NCBI GenBank assembly: GCA_902529805.1
Contig: CABZXU010000002.1
Coordinates: forward strand, 1-64,000
Source: an uncultured Marinoscillum sp.
Lineage (GTDB): Bacteria > Bacteroidota > Bacteroidia > Cytophagales > MED-G16
Reading direction: 5' to 3'
Length of the DNA stretch: 64,000 bases
Under the pieces are notes generated by a model. It did not search any database and was not told where the DNA came from. It saw nothing but the letters and a program-made list of their open reading frames with translations. Of the stretch, positions 50,191 through 60,221 are shown in pieces. Each line of letters begins with the position of its first letter. The first letter of the stretch is position 1. Position numbers and translations under genes: made by a program.

Positions 50191-51201
50191 ATGATATTTA
50201 AAAATAATATTTCTATAAAAAAATACAATTCATTTAAGGTTGATCATAAAATCAAAAAATTTTATAGAATTCAGTCAAAAGAAGAAATGATTAAAGTAAA
50301 AAAATCAATTTCTAAAAATGAAAAAATAATTATTTTAGGAGGTGGATCGAACATCTTATTTACAAAAAATTTTAATGGTTCAATATTATATAATAACATT
50401 CTTGGGAAAGAGATAATAAAAGAAACAAAAAAAAACATATATATAAAATTTGGTGCTGGAGAGAATTGGGATAAATCTGTAGAGTTTTGTGTAAAAAATA
50501 AGTGGTATGGAATTGAAAATTTATCTTTAATACCAGGATCAGTAGGTGCCGCACCGATTCAAAATATTGGTGCTTATGGAACTGAAATTAAAGACTACAT
50601 TTATGAAGTATCAGGAATAAATTTATCGAATGGAAAAAGTCAAATATATGAAAATAAGTTATGTAATTTTTCATATAGAAATAGTATTTTTAAAAGAAAA
50701 TTGAAAAATATTTTTTTTATTACTCACGTTACAATTAAACTATCAAAAAGTAAAAAATTAAACCTTTCCTACAATGAGGTTAAGAAGTATTTTAGAAATA
50801 AAAAATCTAATGAAATAACAATAGATAACGTAAGAAAAAAAATCATAGAAATTAGAGAGTCTAAATTACCTGACCCGAAAAAATTAGGAAATTGTGGGAG
50901 TTTTTTTAAGAACCCACTAGTAGATTTTTATTTTTTTAATAATTTAAAAAATAAATATCCTGATATTATAGCGTTTAAAAATTCTAATGGAATAAAAATA
51001 TCAGCGGCTTGGTTAATTGAAAAATGTGGTTGGAAAGGTTATAAAAAAGATAATATAGGAGTATATAAAAATCATGCACTAGTATTAGTAAACTATGGAT
51101 CAAACAATGGAAAAAAAATATTTAAACTTTCAGAGAAAATAAAAGAAAGCGTAAATGAAAAGTTTAATATTATTCTTGAAAATGAAGTTAATATTTTTTA
51201 G
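50191..51201 (+). CDS. murB: UDP-N-acetylenolpyruvoylglucosamine reductase
   Basis: 'ILGGGSNILFTKNFNGSIL', 'GIENLSLIPGSVGAAPIQNIGAYGTEIKD', 'YRNSIFK', 'GSFFKNP', 'AAWLIEKCGWKG'. Confidence 0.96.
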   Translation: MIFKNNISIKKYNSFKVDHKIKKFYRIQSKEEMIKVKKSISKNEKIIILGGGSNILFTKNFNGSILYNNILGKEIIKETKKNIYIKFGAGENWDKSVEFCVKNKWYGIENLSLIPGSVGAAPIQNIGAYGTEIKDYIYEVSGINLSNGKSQIYENKLCNFSYRNSIFKRKLKNIFFITHVTIKLSKSKKLNLSYNEVKKYFRNKKSNEITIDNVRKKIIEIRESKLPDPKKLGNCGSFFKNPLVDFYFFNNLKNKYPDIIAFKNSNGIKISAAWLIEKCGWKGYKKDNIGVYKNHALVLVNYGSNNGKKIFKLSEKIKESVNEKFNIILENEVNIF

Positions 51202-52376
51202 CCTTTGTAACTAACTCTATAAATTACATCTGCCTTATCATCTGAAATTAACATAGAACCATCATCTAAGATCAAAATATCAACAGGTCTCCCCCACGCT
51301 TCTTGTTCATCATCATTTAACCATCCATAAATGAATGGCTCATAACTAATAGCTTTGTTTTCTTCAATTTTTACTCTAGTTATTCTATATCCTATTTTTT
51401 TTGATCTATTCCATGAACCATGTTCAGCAATAAAAACATCACCTATATATTCATTTGGAAACATATTACCATTATAAAATTTTAAACCTAAAGGAGCCAC
51501 ATGCGGTCCTAAGTTCCTAGCCGGAGGAACGAAATCTGAGCATGGATATTTTCCGCCAAATTCAGGATCCCCAATATCATCACCATGACAATATGGATAA
51601 CCAAAATTTTGACCAGGTTTTGTTACTCTATTTAATTCACAAGGAGGAATGTTATCACCTAGCATATCTCTTCCATTATCCGTAAACCACATTTCGTTAT
51701 TAATAGGATTCCAGGTAAATCCTACAGTATTTCTGACGCCATGGGCAAAAATTTCTCTATTGGAGCCATCAGGATTCATCCTTGTTATTGATGCATACAT
51801 TTTATTTTTACTCTCACATATATTACATGGTGCGCCAACTGGAACATATAGTTTATCATCTGGACCAAAGGCAATAAATTTCCATCCATGATGTTTATCT
51901 TTCGGGTAATCATCATATATTAAAACTGGTTCACCAGGATTATCTAAATTTTCTTCAATATTTTTAAAAACCCATAATTTATCAACTTCAGCTACATATA
52001 AGTCACCTTTATGAAAAGCAACTCCATTTGGCATATTTTTTAATTTATTTGTGATGATCCACTTTTTTTCAGCTTTATTATCACCATCTTCATCTCTTAT
52101 TGCAAATACATTATCTTCATGTCGATTACCAATATAAATAGTACCAGAAGGACTTACATCCATTGATCTTGCGTTAGAAATATTATCAGCATAAATTTCA
52201 ATTTCAAAACCTTCAGGTAATTGAATGCTCTCAAGCAATTTATTTATCTCCTCAGTTTTAAATGCGTTTTTTAGATTATTATCCTCATTTGCTTTTGAAT
52301 CGCATGAAAAAAAGATAAAAAGAAATGAAATTATAAATAATGATTTTTTCTTCATAAAAATAAAATTTTTTAACAA
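51198..52376 (-). CDS. PQQ-dependent sugar dehydrogenase (sorbosone/glucose dehydrogenase-like) lipoprotein
   Basis: 'LPEGFEIEIYADNISNARSMDVSPSGTIYIGNR', 'VPVGAPCNICE', 'GVRNTVGFTWNPINNEMWFTDNGRDMLGDNIPPCELN', 'IAEHGSWNRS'. Confidence 0.87.
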   Translation of the reverse strand: MLKNFIFMKKKSLFIISFLFIFFSCDSKANEDNNLKNAFKTEEINKLLESIQLPEGFEIEIYADNISNARSMDVSPSGTIYIGNRHEDNVFAIRDEDGDNKAEKKWIITNKLKNMPNGVAFHKGDLYVAEVDKLWVFKNIEENLDNPGEPVLIYDDYPKDKHHGWKFIAFGPDDKLYVPVGAPCNICESKNKMYASITRMNPDGSNREIFAHGVRNTVGFTWNPINNEMWFTDNGRDMLGDNIPPCELNRVTKPGQNFGYPYCHGDDIGDPEFGGKYPCSDFVPPARNLGPHVAPLGLKFYNGNMFPNEYIGDVFIAEHGSWNRSKKIGYRITRVKIEENKAISYEPFIYGWLNDDEQEAWGRPVDILILDDGSMLISDDKADVIYRVSYKG

Positions 52377-52466
52377 ATATAAATTAATTAAATACTATAA
52401 TAAATAAAGTTATTTTCATCTTTTAACAAAATATTAATACTTTTAAAAAAAATATTAATTTTCGTC

Positions 52467-54173
52467 TTGGAAAATATAGATTTAATTGTATTTGTTTCTT
52501 ACTGCTTGTTAATACTCTCAATTGGACTTTATGTTTCAAGAGATAAAAAAGGTAAGCAAAAAACTGCAGAGGACTACTTTTTAGCTGGTAAATCATTACC
52601 ATGGTGGACAATTGGCGCATCATTAATTGCTGCTAATATTTCAGCAGAACAATTTATTGGTATGTCTGGATCAGGTTTTGCTTTGGGATTGGCTATTGCA
52701 AGTTATGAATGGATGGCAGCAATAACCCTTTTATTAGTTGGAAAATATTTACTTCCAGTTTATATAGAAAAAAAAATATTTACTATACCTGAATTTATTG
52801 AAAAAAGATATAGCAAAAATTTAAAAACAATTTTAGCTATATTTTGGATAGCACTCTTTGTATTTGTTAACCTTACTACTGTTCTTTATTTAGGAGGAAA
52901 AGCAATGGATACCATTTTTGGATCAGGAAATGGTGACATGTTGAGCAATAGTATACTTCTACTTGGAGCATTTGCATTATCTTATTCTCTATGGGGAGGA
53001 CTTGCCGCTGTAGCTTGGACAGATGTTGTTCAAGTAATCATTCTTATTTTTGGCGGTATTTTAATGACTTTAATTGCACTAACCTATGTTACTCCAAGTG
53101 GCGATATAATCGATGGATTAATCTATGTTTATAATGCTGTTCCTGAAAGATTTTCTATGATATTATCGAAAGGTGAAATAATGATACCAGATAAAATAGT
53201 AAATGGAGAAATAATTTATAAAGATGCATGGTTTGATTTACCCGGAATAGCTGTTTTAATTGGAGGAATGTGGATTGCAAATATATATTATTGGGGGTTT
53301 AATCAGTATATTATACAAAGAACTCTAGCTGCAAAAAGTATAAGAGAAGCACAAAAAGGAATTGCATTTGCTGCATTTCTAAAGCTAATTATTCCCATTT
53401 TTGTTGTATTACCTGGAATTATAGCGTACGTTATTAATATGGATAAAGAAACTAATTCTATCATTATTGAAAATTTACCAAATGGGTTTATTTCAGCAGA
53501 TGGCTCAATACTAAATGATAATGCAGCACCTTGGTTAATAAATAATTATATACCTGTTGGAGTGAAAGGTCTTATTCTTGCTGCTTTAGCAGCTGCTATA
53601 GTTTCATCTTTAGCATCAATGTTAAATTCAACTTCCACAATATTTACAATGGATATTTATAAAGCAATTATTAATACTAACGCTGAAGATAAAACTTTAG
53701 TAAATGTAGGAAGAATAACCGTCTTAATTTCTTTGGCTATTGCTATGTGGATTGCTCCAAATTTAGGAAACATTGGTCAAGTTTTTATTTATATTCAAGA
53801 ATACACTGGTGTAGTTAGTCCTGGAATATTGGCAGTATTTTTGACAGGTATTTTTTGGAAGAAAACTACAAACAATGCAGCAATATGGGGTGTGCTATTT
53901 TCAATACCTGTAGCAATGTACTTTAAGGTAGCTCCAAATGAATGGTCCACTTTACCAATATTTATAAACAATGTTCCATTTATGCATCAAATGGGGATCA
54001 CTTTTTTAGCTACAATATTAGTTATATTCTTAATCAGTTATCTGGAAGGAAATAATGATGACCCTAAAAGCATAAATATTTCTAAAAAGCTATTTGAAAC
54101 AGATTCTTCTTTTAATATACCTGCATTTATAGTTCTTTTGATAACCACTTTTTTATATGCATTTTTTTGGTAA
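52467..54173 (+). CDS. Sodium:solute symporter (SSS family, SGLT-like), TTG start
   Basis: 'AEDYFLAGKSLPWWTIGASLIAANISAEQFIGMSGSGFALGLAIASYEWMAA', 'GGLAAVAWTDVVQV', 'YYWGFNQYIIQRTLAAKS'. Confidence 0.92.
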   Translation: MENIDLIVFVSYCLLILSIGLYVSRDKKGKQKTAEDYFLAGKSLPWWTIGASLIAANISAEQFIGMSGSGFALGLAIASYEWMAAITLLLVGKYLLPVYIEKKIFTIPEFIEKRYSKNLKTILAIFWIALFVFVNLTTVLYLGGKAMDTIFGSGNGDMLSNSILLLGAFALSYSLWGGLAAVAWTDVVQVIILIFGGILMTLIALTYVTPSGDIIDGLIYVYNAVPERFSMILSKGEIMIPDKIVNGEIIYKDAWFDLPGIAVLIGGMWIANIYYWGFNQYIIQRTLAAKSIREAQKGIAFAAFLKLIIPIFVVLPGIIAYVINMDKETNSIIIENLPNGFISADGSILNDNAAPWLINNYIPVGVKGLILAALAAAIVSSLASMLNSTSTIFTMDIYKAIINTNAEDKTLVNVGRITVLISLAIAMWIAPNLGNIGQVFIYIQEYTGVVSPGILAVFLTGIFWKKTTNNAAIWGVLFSIPVAMYFKVAPNEWSTLPIFINNVPFMHQMGITFLATILVIFLISYLEGNNDDPKSINISKKLFETDSSFNIPAFIVLLITTFLYAFFW

Positions 54174-54260
54174 TTATAGTTAAAGTTATTTTTAGCATTT
54201 TATAATAAAAAAAAAAATTAAATTATCTTTAAAGATTATTAAACAAAATAAATTATTACT

Positions 54261-54797
54261 ATGAGAATATCACTTTTTATACTTATTTCAATATTTGCAA
54301 TAAGTTGTTCAAACAATCAAAATGGAGTATTTGTAACTTTTGATGATGAAAAATCAAATGCAATTAGAGATCATTATCAAAATTATTTAAATAATGATAT
54401 AGATGGCCTTAAATCTTTATGGTCTCCTGATCTAAAAATTTATATGAATAGTGTTAATGCTTCGGGAGTTGATGAAATTTCAGCACTAATAACTGCTCAA
54501 CATGAAAATTTTGATAATATATCAATGAGTTTTCAAGATGATGGAGCTACTGAAGATTTAGGTGTTTGGACTCAATCAATTGTATATCCTCCAATGAATG
54601 GTAGTGCAGAAATGACAATCACACAAACTTGGTTTAATTGGTCTGCTACTGGTAAAGCAAGTGGAAATACTATTGAAATTCCCGTTCATATTAGTTTCGA
54701 GTGGTCAGACGGAAAGATTGTAAGAGAATGGCATAATTTTGATACAACTGAAATGATGGCCGAACTAGAACTTGCAGCTAACCAATCATCGGAATAA
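54261..54797 (+). CDS. NTF2/SnoaL-like lipoprotein
   Basis: 'AIRDHYQNYLNNDIDGLKSLWSPDLKIYMNS...HISFEWSDGKIVREWHNFDTTEMMAEL'; lipobox 'AISCSN'. Confidence 0.65.
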   Translation: MRISLFILISIFAISCSNNQNGVFVTFDDEKSNAIRDHYQNYLNNDIDGLKSLWSPDLKIYMNSVNASGVDEISALITAQHENFDNISMSFQDDGATEDLGVWTQSIVYPPMNGSAEMTITQTWFNWSATGKASGNTIEIPVHISFEWSDGKIVREWHNFDTTEMMAELELAANQSSE

Positions 54798-54816
54798 ATA
54801 TTTAATTCATTTTTTG

Positions 54817-54847
54817 AAAATACTTTGTATATAATACAGGGTATTTT
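54817..54847 (+). terminator. Intrinsic terminator downstream of the NTF2-like gene
   Basis: AAAATACTTTGTAT-ATA-ATACAGGGTATTTT: 14-bp stem (two G.U), 3-nt loop, followed by TATTTATTA. Confidence 0.7.
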
Positions 54848-54902
54848 TATTTATTATAAACTTTATTAATAATATTAAAAAATAAAATTAATTTGATTCA
54901 TA

Positions 54903-55409
54903 ATGATCACTTTAAATGAGCATCAAAAAAAATTTAGTAAGAAATGGAAAAATCCATTTTTGTTTTCTTTATATTTTTTATTTAACGTTCCAATGGGATG
55001 GTTTTCTGGAATGAAAATTAAAGAAATATCCGAAAAAGAATGCATAACTTTTTTACCATTTAAATGGTATTATAGATGGCAAAATAAAAATCCTTATAAA
55101 TCAATGTATTTTGCTGTTCAATCAATGGGTGCAGAATTGTCAACTGCTTCTTTAGCTACTTTAGCTACAAAAGGTTATAATAAATCCATAGCTCTAATAG
55201 TAACAGAAATGAGTTCAAAATATTTTAAAAAAGCAACTGGAGATCTTACGTTTAAGTGTAACGATGGAGAAAAGATTTTTGATGCAGTAAATAAAGCTGT
55301 TAAAACAAAAAAGGGAGTTGTAGCTAAAGTCAAAACAATTGGTAAAATGAAAGATGGAACTGTTGTCTCAGAATTTTATTTTACTTGGTCTTTTAAGATA
55401 AGAAATTGA
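54903..55409 (+). CDS. DUF4442 (hotdog/thioesterase-like) protein
   Basis: 'NVPMGWFSGMKIKEISEKECITFLPFKWYYRWQNKNPYKSMYFAVQSMGAELSTA'. Confidence 0.82.
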   Translation: MITLNEHQKKFSKKWKNPFLFSLYFLFNVPMGWFSGMKIKEISEKECITFLPFKWYYRWQNKNPYKSMYFAVQSMGAELSTASLATLATKGYNKSIALIVTEMSSKYFKKATGDLTFKCNDGEKIFDAVNKAVKTKKGVVAKVKTIGKMKDGTVVSEFYFTWSFKIRN

Positions 55410-55600
55410 AGAAAATAAAATTAAAAAATAAAATAAAATATAGCATTTGCACATGTGGCTTAAGTAAAAAAATGCCGTTTTGTGATAACAATCATAGAAA
55501 ATATAACTCCAAAAATAATACAAACTACAAATCACTAAAGATTGAGTCTGATAAAGATGTTATAATAAATATTTCCTCATCGACATGGAATAACAATTAA
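55406..55600 (+). CDS. CDGSH iron-sulfur domain protein (64 aa, TTG start)
   Basis: 'YSICTCGLSKKMPFCDNNH' matches CxC-x2-S-x3-P-x-CD-x2-H. Confidence 0.85.
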   Translation: MKKIKLKNKIKYSICTCGLSKKMPFCDNNHRKYNSKNNTNYKSLKIESDKDVIINISSSTWNNN

Positions 55601-56823
55601 GATCTTTTCAAAGTTAAAATAGTTATTTCAGGTAAAATACCAACCCTACCCGGATAACCCATAAATCCAAACCCCCTATTAACATATATATGTTGATTAT
55701 TTAAGGTATATAGATCCGCCCATTGTTTATATGCTAATCTTACTGGACTTACTCTAAATTTCCCAATATCAATTCCATATTGAAGGCCATGGGTATGACC
55801 TGAAAGTGTTAAATCTATATCATTAAAATTATTAGTCACATGAGCATTCCAATGAGATGGATTATGAGACATTAATAACTTGAATTCATTTTTATTTAGT
55901 CCCTGATAAGCTACATCAAGTTTTCCATATTGTTGAAATCTTCTAGATGCTGACCAGTTTTCTACTCCAATAATATTTATAGATTCCCCATCAACAGTAA
56001 TTTTTGTATTTTGATTTCTAAGTAAATTCCAACCAAATTCTTTTTGAGCATATAACAAATCATTAAAATTTTTAGTTTTACTAGTTTCATTTTCCCAACT
56101 AGTATATTCACCATAATCATGATTACCTAGTACACTAAAAACACCTAATGGAGCATTTATTTTTGATAAATCATCTCCCCAACCCATTAGTTCTTTCGCT
56201 TTATCATTTACTAAATCTCCTGTAAAAAATATGGCATCAGGTTTTTCACTGGTTATCATATCTATACCTCCCCTAACTGCTAACCTATTTCTCAGACTCC
56301 CTACATGAATATCAGAGACATGGCATACCTTAATACCGTCAAAGGCAAGAGGTAATTTTTTAAAATTTATTTGTCTTCTTTTAATCCTGTAGTCGTAGAC
56401 ATTATTAGATAAAATACCATAAGTGAGTGAAGTAATGGGTATACCGTATGCTAGCGATGCAGAAATACTTAAAAATTTAGATCTTGATATATTATTACTT
56501 GATTTTAATGTTTTTTTTCTAAAAACATAAATTATCAACCTTCTCAAATCATCAATTAGCAAAAAAGGTAATGATAAAACTTTTGAAATAAAGTTTCCTA
56601 TAATAATATTAAATGAAATTGTTTTATAATAATAACCTAATTCGAACTGGAAAGAATAAAGAAAAAAATTAGCAATTGTAATAATAGTAAACGACCAATA
56701 AATAGGGATTAAGAAATTTAACCACTTTTTTTTATTATACTTTTTTATGATTTGATAAAAATAAAAATCAAAAAGTATTGAAATTAAAGTGAAGAAAAAT
56801 AAAAAGGTTATTCTTTCCATCAA
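55597..56823 (-). CDS. Membrane-anchored metallophosphoesterase
   Basis: 'KVCHVSDIHVGSLRN', 'FFTGDLVND', 'VLGNHDYGEY', 'LSGHTHGLQYG'. Confidence 0.92.
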   Translation of the reverse strand: MMERITFLFFFTLISILFDFYFYQIIKKYNKKKWLNFLIPIYWSFTIITIANFFLYSFQFELGYYYKTISFNIIIGNFISKVLSLPFLLIDDLRRLIIYVFRKKTLKSSNNISRSKFLSISASLAYGIPITSLTYGILSNNVYDYRIKRRQINFKKLPLAFDGIKVCHVSDIHVGSLRNRLAVRGGIDMITSEKPDAIFFTGDLVNDKAKELMGWGDDLSKINAPLGVFSVLGNHDYGEYTSWENETSKTKNFNDLLYAQKEFGWNLLRNQNTKITVDGESINIIGVENWSASRRFQQYGKLDVAYQGLNKNEFKLLMSHNPSHWNAHVTNNFNDIDLTLSGHTHGLQYGIDIGKFRVSPVRLAYKQWADLYTLNNQHIYVNRGFGFMGYPGRVGILPEITILTLKRS

Positions 56824-59800
56824 TTATGATAAACCTAAAAATCTATTTAATTTAACCTGAATTAAATACATTGAAGGAATTACTAATAAAGTTAAAAATG
56901 TAGCAAATGATAATCCAAAAATAATTGCCCAAGCAATTGGACCAAAAAACACCATGTTATCACCTCCAAGATAAAAACTTACCTCATAAAACTTAAAGAA
57001 ATTTACAAAATCAAAATTCATTCCAATCGCTAATGGCATTAATCCCAATATAGTTGTTAGTGCAGTAAGAATAACTGGTCTTAATCTTGTTTTGCCAGCA
57101 TCAGATATACAATCAATAATATCTTTTAAATCAAGTTTAGAATTTTTAAGTAATTTTCTTTTTCTATTTAATTCAATAAAATCTATTAGAACAATTGCAT
57201 TATTTACTACAATACCAATCAGAGAAATAACACCAATCATTGTCATTACCACAACAAAATCCATTTTAAAAATAAGTAGACCTAAAAATACCCCTATTGT
57301 ACTTAGTATAATTGATGACATGATAATTAATGGGGTAATTATTTTGTTGAATTGTGCTACAATAATAATAAATACTAAAAATAAAGCTATCATAAAAGCA
57401 TTTGATAAAAAGGCCATTTCAACTTCCTGTTCTTGTTGTTCTCCACCAAATTTATAAGTATAACCATTTGGGAAAGGAAATTTACTTAAAGCCAGGTTAA
57501 TTTTAGAATTTACATTGGTAGGATTATATCCTGAAATGACATTTGACGAAATTGTAATAACTTTATCTAAGTCTTTTCTTTTAATTGAACTATAAGTATT
57601 TGACATTTTCATAGATGCAAATGAGCTTATTGGAACTTGATAAATTCTACCATTAGATTGATTTCTAAAAGTTATATTTTTGTTTAATAATGCATCGATA
57701 TCATATCTGAATTCATCATCTAGTCTTAATTGTATTTTATAATCATCTTCTCCTATTTTATATTTTGATAATTCTTTGCCAAATAAAGATGTCCTTAACT
57801 CATTAGCAAGCATTCCAGTTGACATACCATATCTTCTAAGTTTATCTCTATCAAAATCTATTAAAATTTCTGGTTTCCTAGTAGAAAGATCAAAAACTAA
57901 TTTTTCAACTCCAGGAATATTTGACTCATTAATATATTTTCTTATTTTTTCTACTTGATCAATCAATATATTGAAGTCTGGTCCAGAAACTTCAACACTA
58001 ATTTCACCCCCGACTGGTGGCCCTTTTCTATCCTTACCGAATGTTATACTTACTCCTGGATAACTTTCAACATCGGATCTTAATTTCTCAAGAACTTCAA
58101 TTGTATTTATACCTTTTCTTTGCTCAAAATCAAAAAAATTAATCTTTATTTTAGATCTATTAGGAGAATCTCTCATAGAAAGGGCAGATGGGTCATTTTC
58201 ATTTAAAGTTCTTTTTCCAACAAAAGTTACTACACTTTCTACAATTTCTTTATATTCAATTAGTATCTCATCTACTTCTTTCTCCAACTTCTTTGTAAAT
58301 AAATTGGTCTCTTCAATATCTGAACCAACTGGAAGCTCAACATATATATTTATATAGTTTGGCCTATTTTCTGGAAAAAATAAAATTTTAGGTGGAAATA
58401 TGTTGATAAGTTGAAATGTAGCTATTAATAGAAATATAGAAAAAATAATAACATAAAAAGGTCTTTTGCCACTTAACAAATAATTTAATAGTATACTATA
58501 TCTATATTCTAATGCTTTTAAGTATTTGTCCCTAAAAACTCTAGATAAAGGTATAAATATGTAATAATTAGAAATTATAAATAATGAAATGAATATTAAA
58601 ATATTTCCAATCCAATTAATTTTTAAAATTAAAATTGAAAAAATACCTAGAACAAATAAAATTAGTGAGTTTTTAATATATTTTGATTTATCTTTTTTAC
58701 CACTTCCTTCAATTTTCATCAAATATGAAATCAAAACTGGATTAATCACAAGTGCAACAAATAAAGATGATAATAGAGTAACTATAATACCAATCGGTAG
58801 AAAACTCATAAACTTTCCAGTCAATCCTGGCCAAAATGCTAAAGGAACAAATACAGCTAGAGTTGTGCCTGTTGATGTAATAATAGGAAGTGCTATCTCT
58901 CCAATACCTAATTTTGTAGCTTCTATTCTTGAATACCCTTTTTCTAAAAACCTATAAATGTTTTCAGTCACTACAATTCCGTTGTCAACTAAAAGCCCCA
59001 AGGAAATAACTAGTGAAAAAAGTATCATCATATTTACAGTAATTCCAAATACCTGAAATACAAGAAAAGAAATACACATTGAAAGTGGTATTGATAAACC
59101 AACAAATAATGCATTTCTTACACCAAGAAAAAACATAAGAACTAATACTACCAAAATTACACCACTAAAAATGCTATTTTCTAAAGTGCTAACTTGTTCT
59201 TTTGTATTTCTAGATTGGTTATTTACAATAATGATATCAACATTGTTTGGAATTTGAGTTTTAACTTTAGAAATAACCTCATTTACCTTATCATTTAGTA
59301 ATAAAAGATTTGTTCCTGATCTCTTTGCAACATCAACTGCTACAACAGGTTTACCACCAAGTCTGAAATAACTCTCAAACTCTTTGTATCCAAAATCAAT
59401 TTTTGCAACATCTTTTAAATATACTATTCTATCATTTTTATTCGATATAATAATGTTTTTAAAATCCTCCATAGATTTAAATTCCCCAAATAACCTTACT
59501 GATCTTCTAATATTATCAGACAATAAATTGCCTCCTGAAACAGAAATATTTTCATATAAAATAGCATTTTCTATATCCACAAAAGAGAGATTTCTTGCTT
59601 CCAACTCAAATGGGTTTACTTTAATAGAAACTTCTTTTTCTTCAACTCCAGCAATAGAAACTTTAGATACATCAGAAATAGTTTCTAATTCATCCTTTAA
59701 AATTTCAGCAAAAGATTCAAGTTTTTCTAAAGAATAATTTCCAGAAAGTGTCACACTCATAACAGGAAAATCTGAAAAGCTAACTTCATAAACACTCGAT

Positions 59801-60216
59801 TCAGTTGGTAAATCTGCTGGAAGATTTATTTTGGCTTTATCTACTGCATCATTTACTTTGGATTTTGCGTATTCAATTTCGATACCTGATCCAAATTCTG
59901 CTACAATTGTTGAATAACCCTGAATAGAATTAGATCTTATTTCTTTAATTTCTGAAATGGTATTCAATTCCTTCTCTATGGGTCTAGTTATAAGATTTTC
60001 TATATCTGTTGGCGAATTACCAGGATATGGTGTACCAATATAGACCGAGGATTGCTCTACTTCAGGATAGCTTTCTTTAGGTAAGTTATTGTAAGCTCTT
60101 GTTCCTAGAATAACAAGCATTATTAATAAAAGAACAACTGTTATTCTATTTTTTAAAGAAAAATTAGATAAACCAAACTGACGAATAACGTTATCACCTT
60201 TTTTATACTTGACCAT
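56824..60216 (-). CDS. RND efflux permease (AcrB/HAE-1-like)
   Basis: 'NLPKESYPEVEQSSVYIGTPYPGNSPTDIENLITRPIEKEL', 'GLLVDNGIVVTENIYRFLEKG', 'GIVVNNAIVLIDFIELNRKRKL', 'LRPVILTALTTILGLMPLAIG'. Confidence 0.95.
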   Translation of the reverse strand: MVKYKKGDNVIRQFGLSNFSLKNRITVVLLLIMLVILGTRAYNNLPKESYPEVEQSSVYIGTPYPGNSPTDIENLITRPIEKELNTISEIKEIRSNSIQGYSTIVAEFGSGIEIEYAKSKVNDAVDKAKINLPADLPTESSVYEVSFSDFPVMSVTLSGNYSLEKLESFAEILKDELETISDVSKVSIAGVEEKEVSIKVNPFELEARNLSFVDIENAILYENISVSGGNLLSDNIRRSVRLFGEFKSMEDFKNIIISNKNDRIVYLKDVAKIDFGYKEFESYFRLGGKPVVAVDVAKRSGTNLLLLNDKVNEVISKVKTQIPNNVDIIIVNNQSRNTKEQVSTLENSIFSGVILVVLVLMFFLGVRNALFVGLSIPLSMCISFLVFQVFGITVNMMILFSLVISLGLLVDNGIVVTENIYRFLEKGYSRIEATKLGIGEIALPIITSTGTTLAVFVPLAFWPGLTGKFMSFLPIGIIVTLLSSLFVALVINPVLISYLMKIEGSGKKDKSKYIKNSLILFVLGIFSILILKINWIGNILIFISLFIISNYYIFIPLSRVFRDKYLKALEYRYSILLNYLLSGKRPFYVIIFSIFLLIATFQLINIFPPKILFFPENRPNYINIYVELPVGSDIEETNLFTKKLEKEVDEILIEYKEIVESVVTFVGKRTLNENDPSALSMRDSPNRSKIKINFFDFEQRKGINTIEVLEKLRSDVESYPGVSITFGKDRKGPPVGGEISVEVSGPDFNILIDQVEKIRKYINESNIPGVEKLVFDLSTRKPEILIDFDRDKLRRYGMSTGMLANELRTSLFGKELSKYKIGEDDYKIQLRLDDEFRYDIDALLNKNITFRNQSNGRIYQVPISSFASMKMSNTYSSIKRKDLDKVITISSNVISGYNPTNVNSKINLALSKFPFPNGYTYKFGGEQQEQEVEMAFLSNAFMIALFLVFIIIVAQFNKIITPLIIMSSIILSTIGVFLGLLIFKMDFVVVMTMIGVISLIGIVVNNAIVLIDFIELNRKRKLLKNSKLDLKDIIDCISDAGKTRLRPVILTALTTILGLMPLAIGMNFDFVNFFKFYEVSFYLGGDNMVFFGPIAWAIIFGLSFATFLTLLVIPSMYLIQVKLNRFLGLS

Positions 60217-60221
60217 TTAAT

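Noticed and set aside
54207-54217. Run of 11 A's upstream of the NTF2-like gene, possible phase-variable tract
   Set aside because: Poly-A is common in this AT-rich sequence and no promoter spacing effect can be shown
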